NCBI RefSeq assembly: GCF_000186345.1
Contig: NC_014962.1
Coordinates: 4,306,450-4,370,449, forward strand
Direction of reading: 5' to 3'
From: Isosphaera pallida ATCC 43644
GTDB taxonomy: Bacteria; Planctomycetota; Planctomycetia; Isosphaerales; Isosphaeraceae
DNA length: 64,000 bases
The notes beneath the pieces were generated by a model. It made no database searches, had not been told where the DNA came from, and worked only from the letters and a program-made list of their open reading frames with translations. Made by a program: the position numbers and the translations under genes. Positions 35,099-44,823 of the stretch are shown one piece after another (positions within the stretch are counted from its first letter, which is position 1; each line of letters opens with the position of its first letter).

Positions 35099-36214
35099 AT
35101 GATCTCTTCCACCACACCCCACTCGGAAGCGCGCGATACCATCCCGGCTGGCCTGGAAACTCAGGGCGAAGCCTTGTCACGTGGCCAGGATTTGACGATT
35201 GGGATCGATGTGGGCGGCACCAAAATCCTGGCCGCGGTGGTGGACCGCCACAATCGCATCCTGGGCCGGGCCAAAATCGCCACGCCCGCCGCCCAAGGCG
35301 AAACCGCTCTGTTGGCAGCCATCGTCGGATGCCTCGAAGAGGCGCTACGTGAAGCCCACACCAACATCGAGCAGGTCGAATCCATCGGGGTCGGTTGCCC
35401 CGGCCCGCTCGACACCAAGGCCGGCGTGGTTCTCTCCAGCGCCAACTTAAACGTCCAACACTTTCCCCTGGGTCCCGAACTCGCCCGGGTCACAGGCCGC
35501 CCGGTGTTGCTCGAAAACGATGTGAGGATGGGGGGCTACGGCGAACTCAAGCTGGGGGCCGGGCGGGACTACGACGACCTGCTGATTGTCTTCGTCGGTA
35601 CCGGCATCGGCGGCTGTCTGGTCCTAGATGGCCAAGTCCGCAGTGGGGCCACCGGCAACGCCGGCGAAATCGGCCATACCCCGATCAAGCCCGGCGGCGC
35701 TAAGTGCGGCTGCGGCAACCGCGGCTGCTTGGAAGCCTACGCCAGTCGTTCGGCCATCTCTCGCCGCATCGTCAAACAAATTCGCCGCGGCCAACCCTCC
35801 ATCCTTCGCGCCAAACTCGCCAAGCTCGACCAACCCGCCCGGCTCAAATCCAAAGACATCCAAGCCGCCTTCGAACTCAACGACCCCGTCGTCCGCGAGG
35901 CAGTCGAACGTTCCGCCCATCGTCTGGGTCTGGCGCTCGGGGGCATGATCAACGTGCTGGCCCCGCAACGAGTCATTTTGGGAGGAGGGATCGTCGAAGC
36001 CCTTGGCGAGTCCTATATTGACCTCGTGCGTGCCTCAGCGCGTCGTCAGGCGATCGCCGATCCGGCCGCTGTGGTCGAGATCGTTGCCAGCCAACTTGGC
36101 GACGACGCCGGAGCCTTGGGAGCCGCCCTGTGGTCCCGCGAACACCAACACCGACACGCCCCCCCAGCAAGCAACTTCCCCGTCACTGAACAACCTGCCT
36201 TCATCGAACCCTAA
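35099..36214 (+). CDS. ROK-family sugar kinase (glucokinase-like)
   Basis: A 371-residue kinase that probably phosphorylates glucose or a related sugar. Motifs: TIGIDVGGTKILAAVVD (phosphate 1), GVGCPGPLD, LLENDVRMGGYGEL with the catalytic Asp, FVGTGIGGCLVLDG (phosphate 2), then GNAGEIGHTPI and the zinc motif KCGCGNRGCLEAYAS, and LGGGIVEALG (adenosine). The His in GEIGH and the three Cys make the ROK zinc site. It lacks an N-terminal HTH, so it is an enzyme and not a NagC-like repressor. An unstructured N-terminus of about 30 residues and a polar tail make it longer than the usual 300-320. The ATG has ggag nine bases upstream. Confidence 0.92.
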   Translation: MISSTTPHSEARDTIPAGLETQGEALSRGQDLTIGIDVGGTKILAAVVDRHNRILGRAKIATPAAQGETALLAAIVGCLEEALREAHTNIEQVESIGVGCPGPLDTKAGVVLSSANLNVQHFPLGPELARVTGRPVLLENDVRMGGYGELKLGAGRDYDDLLIVFVGTGIGGCLVLDGQVRSGATGNAGEIGHTPIKPGGAKCGCGNRGCLEAYASRSAISRRIVKQIRRGQPSILRAKLAKLDQPARLKSKDIQAAFELNDPVVREAVERSAHRLGLALGGMINVLAPQRVILGGGIVEALGESYIDLVRASARRQAIADPAAVVEIVASQLGDDAGALGAALWSREHQHRHAPPASNFPVTEQPAFIEP

Positions 36215-36478
36215 ATGGACTATCATCCGACCCTTTGAGCCGGCGATCATCATGAACACACCTCCACCCAACCGCCTCACCTCTCATCTCGATTGCCAGC
36301 CTCGTCCTCGTTCGATGGCCCCTCCACGCCCTACCACTCCATTCGTCTTGGCCTGCCGCAAGCCCCCCAACTGAACATGTAGCCCCTCTCTCTTTTTCAA
36401 TTCAATCCATCGGACGCGATCCGTGCCTTCTGGACAGGCCTCTGGCCAACTTCTCCGCCCCGCACGAGCTTCCCACGC

Positions 36479-39082
36479 ATGACCCCCATCGACCCGTCGC
36501 GCCCCAAGGCCATCGGATCGAACCCTCTCGCTGACCCCGCTTCGGAATCGCCCGATTCCCAAACCACTGTCCGACTTGACTCCGAGAGGATTCTCAACCA
36601 AACCGCCGTTGGACTTATCGCGCTCGACTCCAAGGGAACCATCCTCTACGCCAATCCCGCAGCCGCGAAAATCCTGGGACTCTCTCAAGAACACGTGTTG
36701 GGTTGTTGTTACTACGATTTCCTCGATCCCGTCGAAGTCGAACAGGTCCGTAAGCGCCACCAGGGATTGATGGAGGGCCGTTTGCCGGCTTACACCGCCA
36801 AAAAGCGGTTTCGACGACGCGACGGCGACGTGGTCGAAACATTGACGACCGCCATATCCGCCCCTGTTCCTGAACTGAACTCGAAGATTCTGATTTCTCA
36901 ATCTATCGACTTTACCATGTTGAAGTGGGTTGAGTACGAGCTGTACTCCAGCCGGACGCGCTTCGAGTCTTTTATGAGACACGCTCCGGTTTGCGGTTGG
37001 ATCGAGGATGGTCGGGGGCGGCTCTCGCAGGCCAATCCTCAACTTCTAAAGCTCTTGAACTTGGAGGAGTCCTCGCTTTCGGTTGGCAACGATCCGGATC
37101 ATGCCATTTCGATCGGACAGTTGCCTTTGAATCTCGCCGATTGGTGTCTGGAGCCGTTGCCCCCGGTCGTCGATCACCCAATCGAAACCCTCACTCCGAT
37201 CCAGAACGCTTTGGGTGATCGACGGGAACTGCTGATCTGCCGCTTTCCCTTGAATCTCCCGGAACATGAGAACGAGGGGTCCCCTCTCGTCACCGAGAGT
37301 CAAAACGTGGGGGGGGTGGGGATTGATCTCACCGATCTCAGGCGCGCCCAGGCGGAACTGGAACAGGCCCGCCGAACCGCCGAGCAAGCCAATCAGGCCA
37401 AAACCGCCTTCCTCGCCCATTTCGGTCACGAAATCCGCACACCCTTGACGGCGATCCTGGGATTCACCGAAGTTCTGCACGAACGTTTAGGCCACGACCC
37501 TCAGAGCGCGGAAGCCCTTGAGGCGATCCAATCGGCCGGATCCCACCTGAAAATGTTGCTGAACGATTTTTTGGATCTTTCCAAAATCGAGTCGGGCAAG
37601 CTCGAACTGGCTCCCACCTCGATCGACCCTTGGGAGCTTGCCGTCGAAGTGGCGACGATCAACCAGGGTCAGGCCCAAGCCAAGGGGATCCGACTCGGGG
37701 TCGAAGCCAACGCCTCCACTCCTTTGCTGGTCCATGTCGATACAACCCGCTTGCGCCAAGTTCTGTTCAATCTTGTTGGCAACGCGATCAAGTTTTCTCA
37801 AGGCGGCGACGTGACCATCAGTTTGATCGGATCGGAACCGAACGCTTCAGACTCAGACACGGACGGCCGATCGACTCTGGTTTGGCAGGTCCGCGACCAG
37901 GGTCCCGGAATGACCGCGGATCAAGTCGCGCGATTGTTCGAGCCGTTTCACCAAGTGGGGACCGCCAATCCACGGGATACGTTGTCGTCGGGATCCGGCT
38001 TAGGTCTGGTGATTTCTAAATCCCTCGTTGAACTCATGGGCGGTACAATCCAAGTCGTCAGTCACCCGGGACGCGGGACGACCGTTCAGTTCGAGCTACC
38101 GATCGATCCCGCGACGCCTCGCCGCAACCACCCTTCGCGTTGGTGGGCGCAAGTCGGTTCGAGGACGACGCCGAGCGAATCCCAACCAGGGTCATCGGCT
38201 TCCTGGACTCCGTCCGCCCCTAGCGCAGTGGGTTCCAGGCCGCGGCCAGCGTCAATCAGCCACCACCCCGCGCATGAGGACGCCAAGACCGGTCACCGCC
38301 TCCTCATCGTCGAAGACAACTCTGACAATCGAGTGATCTTGCGATTCTACTTGAATCGTGAAAATCCTCAACTTCAGCTTCACTTCGCCAACGACGGAGC
38401 AGAAGCGCTTCGATATGTCCTCGACCAACCCGCCTTCGACCTGATCTTGATGGACATCAACATGCCGACCATGGACGGCTACGAAACCACCAGGCGGATT
38501 CGCGCCGCGGGTTACGACGGTCCCATCGTTGCTCTGACCGCGCACGCCCTCTCCAACGAACGAGAACGCATGCGCAAGGCCGGCTTCAATGAGTTTCTCG
38601 CCAAGCCTTTCGAAGTTGGAGAGTTGCGACGAATTCTGGCCGAGTTCCTCAGCGGACCGCTCAAAGCCAAAGCCGTCCCGTCGGCGAGCGGAGCTGTTGT
38701 CGCCCCGGCGACTTCTCGGACCGCGCTTGAGTCGAGCAAGGGTTGTTATTCCACCTCGGCTGCCGAGCGCGACGTCACCTTCGAGGCGCTTGAAAGCCGC
38801 TTCCGGGCCGGTCTGCCCAAGCAGTTGGCCCGGTTGCGGGGGTTCTTGGCGGTGGGAGATCGCGACCGAGCGTTGATGAAACTCGAGAAGGTGCTGGCCG
38901 CGTGCCGGCTCTACGGTCAGCACCGGTTGGCCGACCGCCTGGACGACTTCCGAGCCGAAATGACTTCCGACGAGTGCGACATCACCTCATGGGTCGATCG
39001 GTGGGATCGTCTGGGGCTGGAACGGGTCGTGGTGTGGGACTTGGCAATGGGTTCGGCGAGCGATGGTCATCCGGCGACATAA
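36479..39082 (+). CDS. Hybrid histidine kinase (PAS-PAS-HisKA-HATPase-REC) with degenerate HPt-like tail
   Basis: An 867-residue cytoplasmic hybrid kinase. First PAS about 35-150 ([20 protein letters not shown]), a second PAS-like region about 155-285, a short coiled linker, HisKA with phosphoacceptor H317 in [11 protein letters not shown]-box [11 protein letters not shown]1 VRDQGPGM, G2 [10 protein letters not shown], then a REC domain ([14 protein letters not shown]) with phospho-acceptor D659 in LILMDINMP, Thr in VALTAHA and Lys in FLAKPF. A helical tail (about 765-830) looks like an HPt domain but has no His at the expected place. No membrane segments. The last 16 bases overlap the convergent isomerase gene. 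Confidence 0.92.
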   Translation: MTPIDPSRPKAIGSNPLADPASESPDSQTTVRLDSERILNQTAVGLIALDSKGTILYANPAAAKILGLSQEHVLGCCYYDFLDPVEVEQVRKRHQGLMEGRLPAYTAKKRFRRRDGDVVETLTTAISAPVPELNSKILISQSIDFTMLKWVEYELYSSRTRFESFMRHAPVCGWIEDGRGRLSQANPQLLKLLNLEESSLSVGNDPDHAISIGQLPLNLADWCLEPLPPVVDHPIETLTPIQNALGDRRELLICRFPLNLPEHENEGSPLVTESQNVGGVGIDLTDLRRAQAELEQARRTAEQANQAKTAFLAHFGHEIRTPLTAILGFTEVLHERLGHDPQSAEALEAIQSAGSHLKMLLNDFLDLSKIESGKLELAPTSIDPWELAVEVATINQGQAQAKGIRLGVEANASTPLLVHVDTTRLRQVLFNLVGNAIKFSQGGDVTISLIGSEPNASDSDTDGRSTLVWQVRDQGPGMTADQVARLFEPFHQVGTANPRDTLSSGSGLGLVISKSLVELMGGTIQVVSHPGRGTTVQFELPIDPATPRRNHPSRWWAQVGSRTTPSESQPGSSASWTPSAPSAVGSRPRPASISHHPAHEDAKTGHRLLIVEDNSDNRVILRFYLNRENPQLQLHFANDGAEALRYVLDQPAFDLILMDINMPTMDGYETTRRIRAAGYDGPIVALTAHALSNERERMRKAGFNEFLAKPFEVGELRRILAEFLSGPLKAKAVPSASGAVVAPATSRTALESSKGCYSTSAAERDVTFEALESRFRAGLPKQLARLRGFLAVGDRDRALMKLEKVLAACRLYGQHRLADRLDDFRAEMTSDECDITSWVDRWDRLGLERVVVWDLAMGSASDGHPAT

Positions 39083-39990
39083 GGCAGCAGCGCCCGACGG
39101 CTGATGATGAGCGAATCCCGCCGCGCTTCAAACGAGCGTTCGTACGCGCGGTCTTCAACCTCGACGACGATCGGGCCCTGATAGCCGATCTCGGCCAACG
39201 CGGCGACAAACGCTCCCCAACGGATTTCGCCCATCCCCGGCAGCTTGGGGGTGTGCCAGAGATTGGGATAGGCCAGGATGCCGTGGCGGTTGAGCTTATC
39301 GCGGTCGATCCGGGCGTCCTTGGCGTGGACGTGATAGATGCGATCCTTGAACTCGTAAAGGGGCGCGATGGGGTCGATTCCCAACCAGACGAGGTGGGAG
39401 GGGTCGTAGTTGAGACCGAAACTGGGGCTGGGCAAGTCAGTGAACATCGCCCGCCAAATCTCGGGCGACACCGCGAGGTTCTTGCCGCCGGGCCACTCAT
39501 CGGCGGTGAAGAGCATTGGACAGTTCTCGATCCCGACGCGAACTCCCTGGGACTCGGCGAATTCCAACAAGGGGCCCCAGGTCTCTAAGAACCGCGGCCA
39601 GTTGGCCTCGACCGTCGCTTGTGGATCGCGGCCCACAAAGGTGGTGACTAGGTTGATCCCTAACAATGCCGAGGCTTCGATCACCTTGCGGAGGTGGCCC
39701 ACGGCCCGCTTGGCCTCCTCCGCGTCAGGAGAAAGCGGGTTGGGATAATATCCCAACGCGCTGATCGCCACATTCTTGCGGGCGCACAGCGTTTGAATCT
39801 CGGCAGCGCGGGTAGCGTTGATCGACTCGACATCCAAATGGGTGACCCCGGCGTAGCGCCGTTCGGCCTTGCCCGGCGGCCAGCACATCACCTCGACGTG
39901 GGAGTACCCCAATTCGGCCGCCAGATCGAGCACCTCCATCAAGGCCAGTTCCGGCACGATCGCGGTGTTGAATCCCAAAGTCATTGGCAT
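39067..39990 (-). CDS. Sugar phosphate isomerase/epimerase (xylose isomerase-like TIM barrel)
   Basis: A 307-residue AP-endonuclease-2/xylose-isomerase-like TIM barrel. Metal-binding residues are seen in the order expected: [10 protein letters not shown] (Glu), [12 protein letters not shown] (Asp and His), YHVHAKDAR (His and Asp) and [10 protein letters not shown] (Glu). This family interconverts keto and aldo sugars or inositols; the substrate cannot be told. ATG 39990 (MPMTLGFN) has gagg about nine bases upstream; ATGs at 40005 and 39984 are alternatives. Its 3' end overlaps the end of the hybrid kinase gene by 16 bases tail-to-tail. Confidence 0.88.
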   Translation of the reverse strand: MPMTLGFNTAIVPELALMEVLDLAAELGYSHVEVMCWPPGKAERRYAGVTHLDVESINATRAAEIQTLCARKNVAISALGYYPNPLSPDAEEAKRAVGHLRKVIEASALLGINLVTTFVGRDPQATVEANWPRFLETWGPLLEFAESQGVRVGIENCPMLFTADEWPGGKNLAVSPEIWRAMFTDLPSPSFGLNYDPSHLVWLGIDPIAPLYEFKDRIYHVHAKDARIDRDKLNRHGILAYPNLWHTPKLPGMGEIRWGAFVAALAEIGYQGPIVVEVEDRAYERSFEARRDSLIISRRALLPYVAG

Positions 39991-40118
39991 GGGTGCAGTC
40001 CTCAAGCGCGCTCGAACGCGGGACGCGACCCCGGTGTTCCCGGCTTGCTGCCGCGCGACCGATCGCTTTGTGAAGTCCGATCAAGTTGACCGTTCCACTC
40101 TCCAGACGAACGGCCCGA

Positions 40119-41789
40119 TCAGACGGCGACTCGGCGGGGCACGGCGCGACCGGTGGACAGCGCCGAGGAGTCGTCCGACTCATCGGGACCATCCTCATGG
40201 TACTCCGCGTCAGTATTGACCTTCCAGGTGTCGAAACGGCCCTGACCCAGAATGTTTCGCGCCGCCAGAAGCGCAGTCATCATCGAGTGATCCTGATTGT
40301 TGTATTTGTGCATCCCGTTCCGACCAGCCAACTCCAGGTTGGCGAATCGCCGCAGCCATTCCCGGATCGTTCCCAAATGGCTTTGGTACTCGTCGTCGTA
40401 GACTGGATAAGCCTTGGGCATCCTCACCACGCAACCGTCGATCACCTTGCCGGCCGGGATCAAACCGATCGATTCGATTTCCCGGGTTCCCAGCGCGATC
40501 AAGTCGGCGTCGGAGCGAGACCAAAGGTCGTCTCCTTCGAAGCAGAAGTACTCCAACCCCAACGAGGTCTTGGAGGGGTCCGGCACCAGGTCGGGCGACC
40601 AGTTCTTGAAGTTCTGGATGCGTCCCAACCGCACCTGAGGCTCATGGATGTAAATCCAGTTGTCTGGGAATGTCTCGGCTTGATCGACAATGAGCACCAC
40701 GGTGAGGAAATCACGGTATTTGAGCGACTCGGCCGCCCGACGCACTGCTTCGGGAGCGGGCGGATCCATCGACTGGATCAACTCGCGGATCGGCAGCGTG
40801 GAGAGGAAATGCCGCCCGGCGTAGCGGGTGAGCCGCCCTTGGGAATCCCTGGCAATGAAGGCCATGACCCGCTGACCGTCATGCTCGATCCGCTCCACCC
40901 GTCGATCCATCTCGACCACGCCGCCTAGACGCTGGATGCGGTCGCGCGCCACTTCCCACATTTGTCCCGGACCTAACCGGGGATAGTGAAAGCGGTCGAT
41001 CAAGGTCTTGACCACCTCACCGCCCGAAACACACCGGCAAAGCGGACCGAACACCGCATTGACTATGGCCCGGCATAGACTCAACCCCTTGATCCGTTGC
41101 GCCGCCCAGTCCGCCGAGATCGTTGAGGTCGGCATCCCCCAGACCTTTTCGGTGTAGGTCTTGAAGAAAATGTCGAACAACAGCCGACCGAACCGGTTGA
41201 CCACCCAATCCTCGAAACTCCGCTCCGGCCGGATTGGCCGCAACCGCGCCTTGAGGTAGCTCAACACGATCCGCGTCGAACGCAACGGTCCCAACTTCAG
41301 CAGGGCATCAACCGGCTTGAGCGGATAGTGAAAAAACTTGCCGTCGTAGTAGATTCGGCTCAACCGTTCGCGGACCAAAAAGTCCTCGTCGAGGATCTCC
41401 CGCCAAAGCGCGTTGATCTCGGCGCTTTTGGAAAAAAACCGATGGCCACCGATATCAAATCGGTACCCTTTGTACACATCGGTTCGACTGATCCCCCCAA
41501 CTCGCTGGGGATCGGCTTCAAGAACGACGACGGGGCGGTTGTGCTTGGTCAGCTCGTAGGCGGCGGTGAGGCCAGCCGGACCACCGCCGGCGATCACGGT
41601 CTCGAACGCCTCGACCTGCGCCACATGGTCAGGATCGGACACCTCGATCCGAGTCCAGTGGTGGGGCCAGGTCTGTGCCGCGACTGGCTGAGCGGCGACG
41701 ACTCGGGCTTCCGAGGTCGGTTCGAATTCGGGGGTTGAGGCGTGGCGATCCATCCGCGGCGCGTCCATGCGCGGGGGCAAGGGGCCCAT
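40119..41789 (-). CDS. NAD(P)/FAD-dependent oxidoreductase, protoporphyrinogen-oxidase/UDP-galactopyranose-mutase-like
   Basis: A 556-residue flavoprotein. The Rossmann motif ETVIAGGGPAGLTAAYELTK (about 62-81) binds FAD, followed by LEADPQRVGGISRT, YRFDIGGHRFFS, ADWAAQRIKGLSL and near the C-terminus NNQDHSMMTALLAARNIL, the second FAD-binding stretch. The family includes desaturases, amine oxidases and UDP-galactopyranose mutase-like enzymes often found with polysaccharide genes. There are no membrane segments. ATG 41789 was selected for aagggag six bases upstream; the frame is open to 41885. The disordered N-terminal 55 residues are unusual. No glycosyltransferase is adjacent, so the pathway is open. 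Confidence 0.88.
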   Translation of the reverse strand: MGPLPPRMDAPRMDRHASTPEFEPTSEARVVAAQPVAAQTWPHHWTRIEVSDPDHVAQVEAFETVIAGGGPAGLTAAYELTKHNRPVVVLEADPQRVGGISRTDVYKGYRFDIGGHRFFSKSAEINALWREILDEDFLVRERLSRIYYDGKFFHYPLKPVDALLKLGPLRSTRIVLSYLKARLRPIRPERSFEDWVVNRFGRLLFDIFFKTYTEKVWGMPTSTISADWAAQRIKGLSLCRAIVNAVFGPLCRCVSGGEVVKTLIDRFHYPRLGPGQMWEVARDRIQRLGGVVEMDRRVERIEHDGQRVMAFIARDSQGRLTRYAGRHFLSTLPIRELIQSMDPPAPEAVRRAAESLKYRDFLTVVLIVDQAETFPDNWIYIHEPQVRLGRIQNFKNWSPDLVPDPSKTSLGLEYFCFEGDDLWSRSDADLIALGTREIESIGLIPAGKVIDGCVVRMPKAYPVYDDEYQSHLGTIREWLRRFANLELAGRNGMHKYNNQDHSMMTALLAARNILGQGRFDTWKVNTDAEYHEDGPDESDDSSALSTGRAVPRRVAV

Positions 41790-41926
41790 CCGTGTCTCCC
41801 TTGGCTCGGAACCGATCGGGGGCGGGCCGTCGCAACGAGGCGAAACGGCGGTTGGCTTTGACGACCCGGATCGGCTTTGTCCCACAATGTGGCGGTGGGG
41901 TCAACCCACACCAACTCTGTTGAGGA

Positions 41927-42604
41927 TCATCGCTCCGGCGTGATTCCCTGCCGTCGCGTTTCCCGCGACGGCGGACCCGACGACGAGGCGGCGTCCTCCC
42001 GAGACTCCTCCGGGTCGGGATTCCTCCGCTTGTTCTCATCGGCCTGACGCCGCGATTTGTAAAGCTCGCGGAGGAATTCGAAGTCGTAAGCGGCTCGCTC
42101 CTGGGGAGTGAACTCCTCAATCCCGGATGTTCGCGGCGCCGGCCGCGCGCCGTGAAGCACCGTCGCCATCAGGGCAATGATGAGGACCACCACATTGAGC
42201 CGCACGCTGCGACGATGCAAATGCTTGAATCGGGCTTCACCTTGCGGCCCGGCGTCACGCGCTTGGTTGATTGCCGGAGTGAGCGACTCGCGGCAATACA
42301 GTTGAATCACAATCCCCGCCAGAACCGCCACCAGCTGCAACCCCAAGAGAGGCCCCCGCGCCTCAGGCAACGCTAGGCCGCGGCAGGTCAAGGCCGGCAA
42401 CAAGACGATCGAGGCTCCCAGACCAAATGCATAGTAGACCGGAAAGACCGCGCGGAGGAATGTTGAGGCTGACGCCGGCTCCAGCGTCCGAAACACCACC
42501 GGGGCCACGCCGAACGAGAAAAACGTGATCGTCCCCAACCAGACGGCCGCCGAAATCGAAGCAGCGGCGTCGAATATCAGAATCAGGTTCGGCGAGTCAA
42601 ACAT
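41927..42604 (-). CDS. DUF4149/TMEM205-like membrane protein
   Basis: A 225-residue membrane protein with four hydrophobic segments: about 8-33, 50-75, 80-105 and 133-152. Conserved phrases are SAAVWLGTITFFSFGVAPVVF, VFPVYYAFGLGASIVLL and RLNVVVLIIALMA, as in DUF4149 proteins. The C-terminal 70 residues are highly charged (RRQADENKRRNPDPEESRED). An upstream GTG at 42625 would add seven residues; the ATG is preferred. The gene sits 137 bases upstream of the FAD enzyme gene in the same direction. Function unknown; cytoplasmic tail of unknown use. Confidence 0.82.
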   Translation of the reverse strand: MFDSPNLILIFDAAASISAAVWLGTITFFSFGVAPVVFRTLEPASASTFLRAVFPVYYAFGLGASIVLLPALTCRGLALPEARGPLLGLQLVAVLAGIVIQLYCRESLTPAINQARDAGPQGEARFKHLHRRSVRLNVVVLIIALMATVLHGARPAPRTSGIEEFTPQERAAYDFEFLRELYKSRRQADENKRRNPDPEESREDAASSSGPPSRETRRQGITPER

Positions 42605-42774
42605 CAGGTGAAATCCCGGAACCACGTTTGATTAATCGGAGACTTGCCGTCCTGGTCAATTGAAACGCCAACCCCACCCGCCTTCTCCAGGCGGATGGAG
42701 TCGTTCTACCCTATGAACGCGCCCGGTCGCGCAGGTGGGAGGCGTAAGACGCAAGAATCGGGAGGTTGTTCAGT

Positions 42775-43542
42775 TTAACCACGGGTAGCGACTTTGGGAG
42801 GGGCCAGTCCCGCCCCGAGGCCGCCATCAACCCCCAGGATTTGCCCGGTGATCCACGAGGAGTCCTCACCAAGCAAAAACGCCAGAGCAGCGGCCACATC
42901 CTCGGGACGTCCGATCCGTCCCATCGGATGCATCGCCTCGCTGGCCGCCTTCATCGTCTCGTTGGAGGTTAGGAACGACGCCAACGGGGTATCGGTCAAG
43001 CCAGGAGCCACCGCGTTGAACCGAATGCCCAGCCGCGCGTAGGTCACCGCCGCCGACCGCACTAAACCCTCCACGCCCCCCTTGGCCGCCGCGATGATCT
43101 CGTGGTTGTTCAAACCTTGCCCCACCGCCACCGTCGAACACAACACAACCGACCCCGACCGCTGCTCCCGCATCGTGGGAATGACCGCCTTGCATGCCAG
43201 AAATGCCGACACCAGGTTAATTTCCAGGGTCTTCATGAGGTCGTCGAGGCTGGCGGCATGCAGCGGCTTGAGCAGAATCGAGCCAACACAATGCGCTAGG
43301 CCGTCGATGCGACCAAACCGTGTCTTGGTTTCCTGGACCAGACGGCCCAAATCCTCGGGATTGGTCACGTCGCCCGCGATGCTCACCACCCGCTCCTCGC
43401 CGCCGAGTTCGGCAACGAGTTGGGCCAACGGTTCGGGACGCCGAGCCATCAACGCCAGGTTGTCACCCCGCGACGCCAGCAACCGCGCCAACGCCGAACC
43501 AATCCCCCCTGTTCCGCCGGTAATGACAACCGTTTGAGACAT
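42775..43542 (-). CDS. Short-chain dehydrogenase/reductase-like protein lacking the catalytic Tyr
   Basis: A 255-residue SDR. The Rossmann motif TGGTGGIGSALARLL (8-22), GDVTNPEDL, and AHCVGSIL in place of NNAG fit the family. The catalytic Ser is in VVLCSTVAVGQ, but the YxxxK motif reads I150-A-A-A-K154 (HEIIAAAKGGVEGL), so Tyr is replaced by Ile while Lys is kept. The C-terminal LGVDGGL is normal. Related SDRs with the HExIAAAK pattern exist in other bacteria as far as I know, so this may be a distinct subfamily. ATG 43542 has aaggtgg nearby; the frame is open back to 43641. No operon partner downstream within 170 bases. Confidence 0.85.
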   Translation of the reverse strand: MSQTVVITGGTGGIGSALARLLASRGDNLALMARRPEPLAQLVAELGGEERVVSIAGDVTNPEDLGRLVQETKTRFGRIDGLAHCVGSILLKPLHAASLDDLMKTLEINLVSAFLACKAVIPTMREQRSGSVVLCSTVAVGQGLNNHEIIAAAKGGVEGLVRSAAVTYARLGIRFNAVAPGLTDTPLASFLTSNETMKAASEAMHPMGRIGRPEDVAAALAFLLGEDSSWITGQILGVDGGLGAGLAPPKVATRG

Positions 43543-43935
43543 CACGCCACCTTCTTCCCTTCCGTTCGAATCGATAAGACGACGCCCCCAAACCGACGGA
43601 CGGCGCGCGACCATCTTTCGGAATCCGTGATCGAACCACAATGGCTTGTTGTAGACCGGAGGAGGGTCGGGTCAAGCCAACGGGTCGTCCCGCCGTTCGG
43701 GTCGGGTTCGCCGGCATTCGATCGCCAACCCTGCCAACAGCTCGACCCGGTTGAAAACCGACCCGCCGAGCAACCGCCCCGACGGACGTTCTCCTTCCTT
43801 GTCAGTTCGGGAACAATGTCGCGCGACCGGCCAACGTGAAACGATCCACAAGTTGACTCCCAAGCGCCAAACCTCCCGGTGCGAGCGAGCAACAACTTCA
43901 TCGATCGCACATAATTGAGGCCAAGATTATGAGCG
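43543..43935. other. Intergenic region, about 0.4 kb
   Basis: Divergent gap upstream of the SDR gene. Open frames (for example 43542-44030 on minus) lack similarity to anything. AT-rich bases from about 43900 lead into a short plus-strand ORF at 43936. Promoters expected here but not resolved. Confidence 0.4.
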
Positions 43936-44088
43936 ATGATCACCGTTTTACACAAAATTTGGAAACGCTCGCCTGGACGCATCGATGAGTTGGAGATGTC
44001 TTTTGTGGTCCTCGCCATCCTTGGATTCATCGCGTTCGCCTACGGATTGCGTTATCTCTTTTTTCGAACCAGACCAGTTGACGTCTAA
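43936..44088 (+). CDS. Candidate small membrane protein (50 aa)
   Basis: A 50-codon ORF shorter than common gene-calling cut-offs. It reads MITVLHKIWKRSPGRIDELE, then the hydrophobic SFVVLAILGFIAFAYGLRYL and a basic end FFRTRPVDV. A membrane helix flanked by positive charge on the C-terminal side is plausible for a small inner-membrane protein. An internal ATG at 43996 (with ggag directly before it) would leave 30 residues. No strong ribosome-binding site precedes 43936, and the function is unknown. It ends 99 bases before the ankyrin gene and could share its transcript. Confidence 0.4.
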   Translation: MITVLHKIWKRSPGRIDELEMSFVVLAILGFIAFAYGLRYLFFRTRPVDV

Positions 44089-44187
44089 TATGATCACTCT
44101 CGACTTCGTCACAAAATCAGACGATTTTGCACTCATTCAACTCGCCTTGTTCGGCAAGGTCAACGGCAACCATCAAGGGAGATGAAG

Positions 44188-44682
44188 ATGGTGAACGAAA
44201 TCGCGGACGCGGTCAAACACGCGGCCACCACCGGCGACCTGGCGGCGCTTCGGCAACTCCTCGACACTCACGGCGAGGCGGTCGTTCGCGGCGACGACAA
44301 CCCGGGGGAGTTGACCACCCTCCATTGGGCGGCGGCGACGGGCAACGTCGAGACCATGCGGTTCCTCCTGGACCCGCCCATCGGGTCCGACCCCTGCGCT
44401 GCCCGAGGCAACAACTTCACGCCGTTGCACGCGGCCGCCATGCATGGCCACACTGAGGTCTGCGAAACGCTGCTCGCAGCCGGGGCCGACGTCAACGCCC
44501 AGACCAACCCCCAGGGATACGCTCCGCTGCATAGCGCGGCGTTTGCCGGATACGTCGAGACCATTCGGGTCCTGCTGGATTACGGAGCCAACCGCGAATT
44601 GCTCACCTACCGCGGCGAGCGGCCCGTTGACACCGCCCGTCGTACCGGCCAAGCTGAGGCCGTGCGGATGCTGGAGGTGTAA
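44188..44682 (+). CDS. Ankyrin-repeat protein
   Basis: A 164-residue cytoplasmic protein made of about four ankyrin repeats: GDLAALRQLLDTHGEAVVR, LTTLHWAAATGNVETMRFLL, FTPLHAAAMHGHTEVCETLL and YAPLHSAAFAGYVETIRVLL, with a partial fifth. The consensus TPLHxAAxxGHxExxxxLLxxGA is close throughout, so the fold is certain and a protein-binding role is expected; the partner is unknown. I chose ATG 44188, six bases after aagggag; ATG 44182 is almost on top of that site. Low-complexity expansion is absent. Confidence 0.9.
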   Translation: MVNEIADAVKHAATTGDLAALRQLLDTHGEAVVRGDDNPGELTTLHWAAATGNVETMRFLLDPPIGSDPCAARGNNFTPLHAAAMHGHTEVCETLLAAGADVNAQTNPQGYAPLHSAAFAGYVETIRVLLDYGANRELLTYRGERPVDTARRTGQAEAVRMLEV

Positions 44683-44823
44683 GCTCTAAAACCACCGCCG
44701 ACCTGAAGAGTCCAGTTCACCCGCCGCTCAAGTCGCCTTGTCGGATGAGCGACCGACCCATGCGCTAGGTTCCAGAACGCGCGGAGTCCGTTGGTCGGGC
44801 CAGATCCCTCCCGGAGAAGAACG

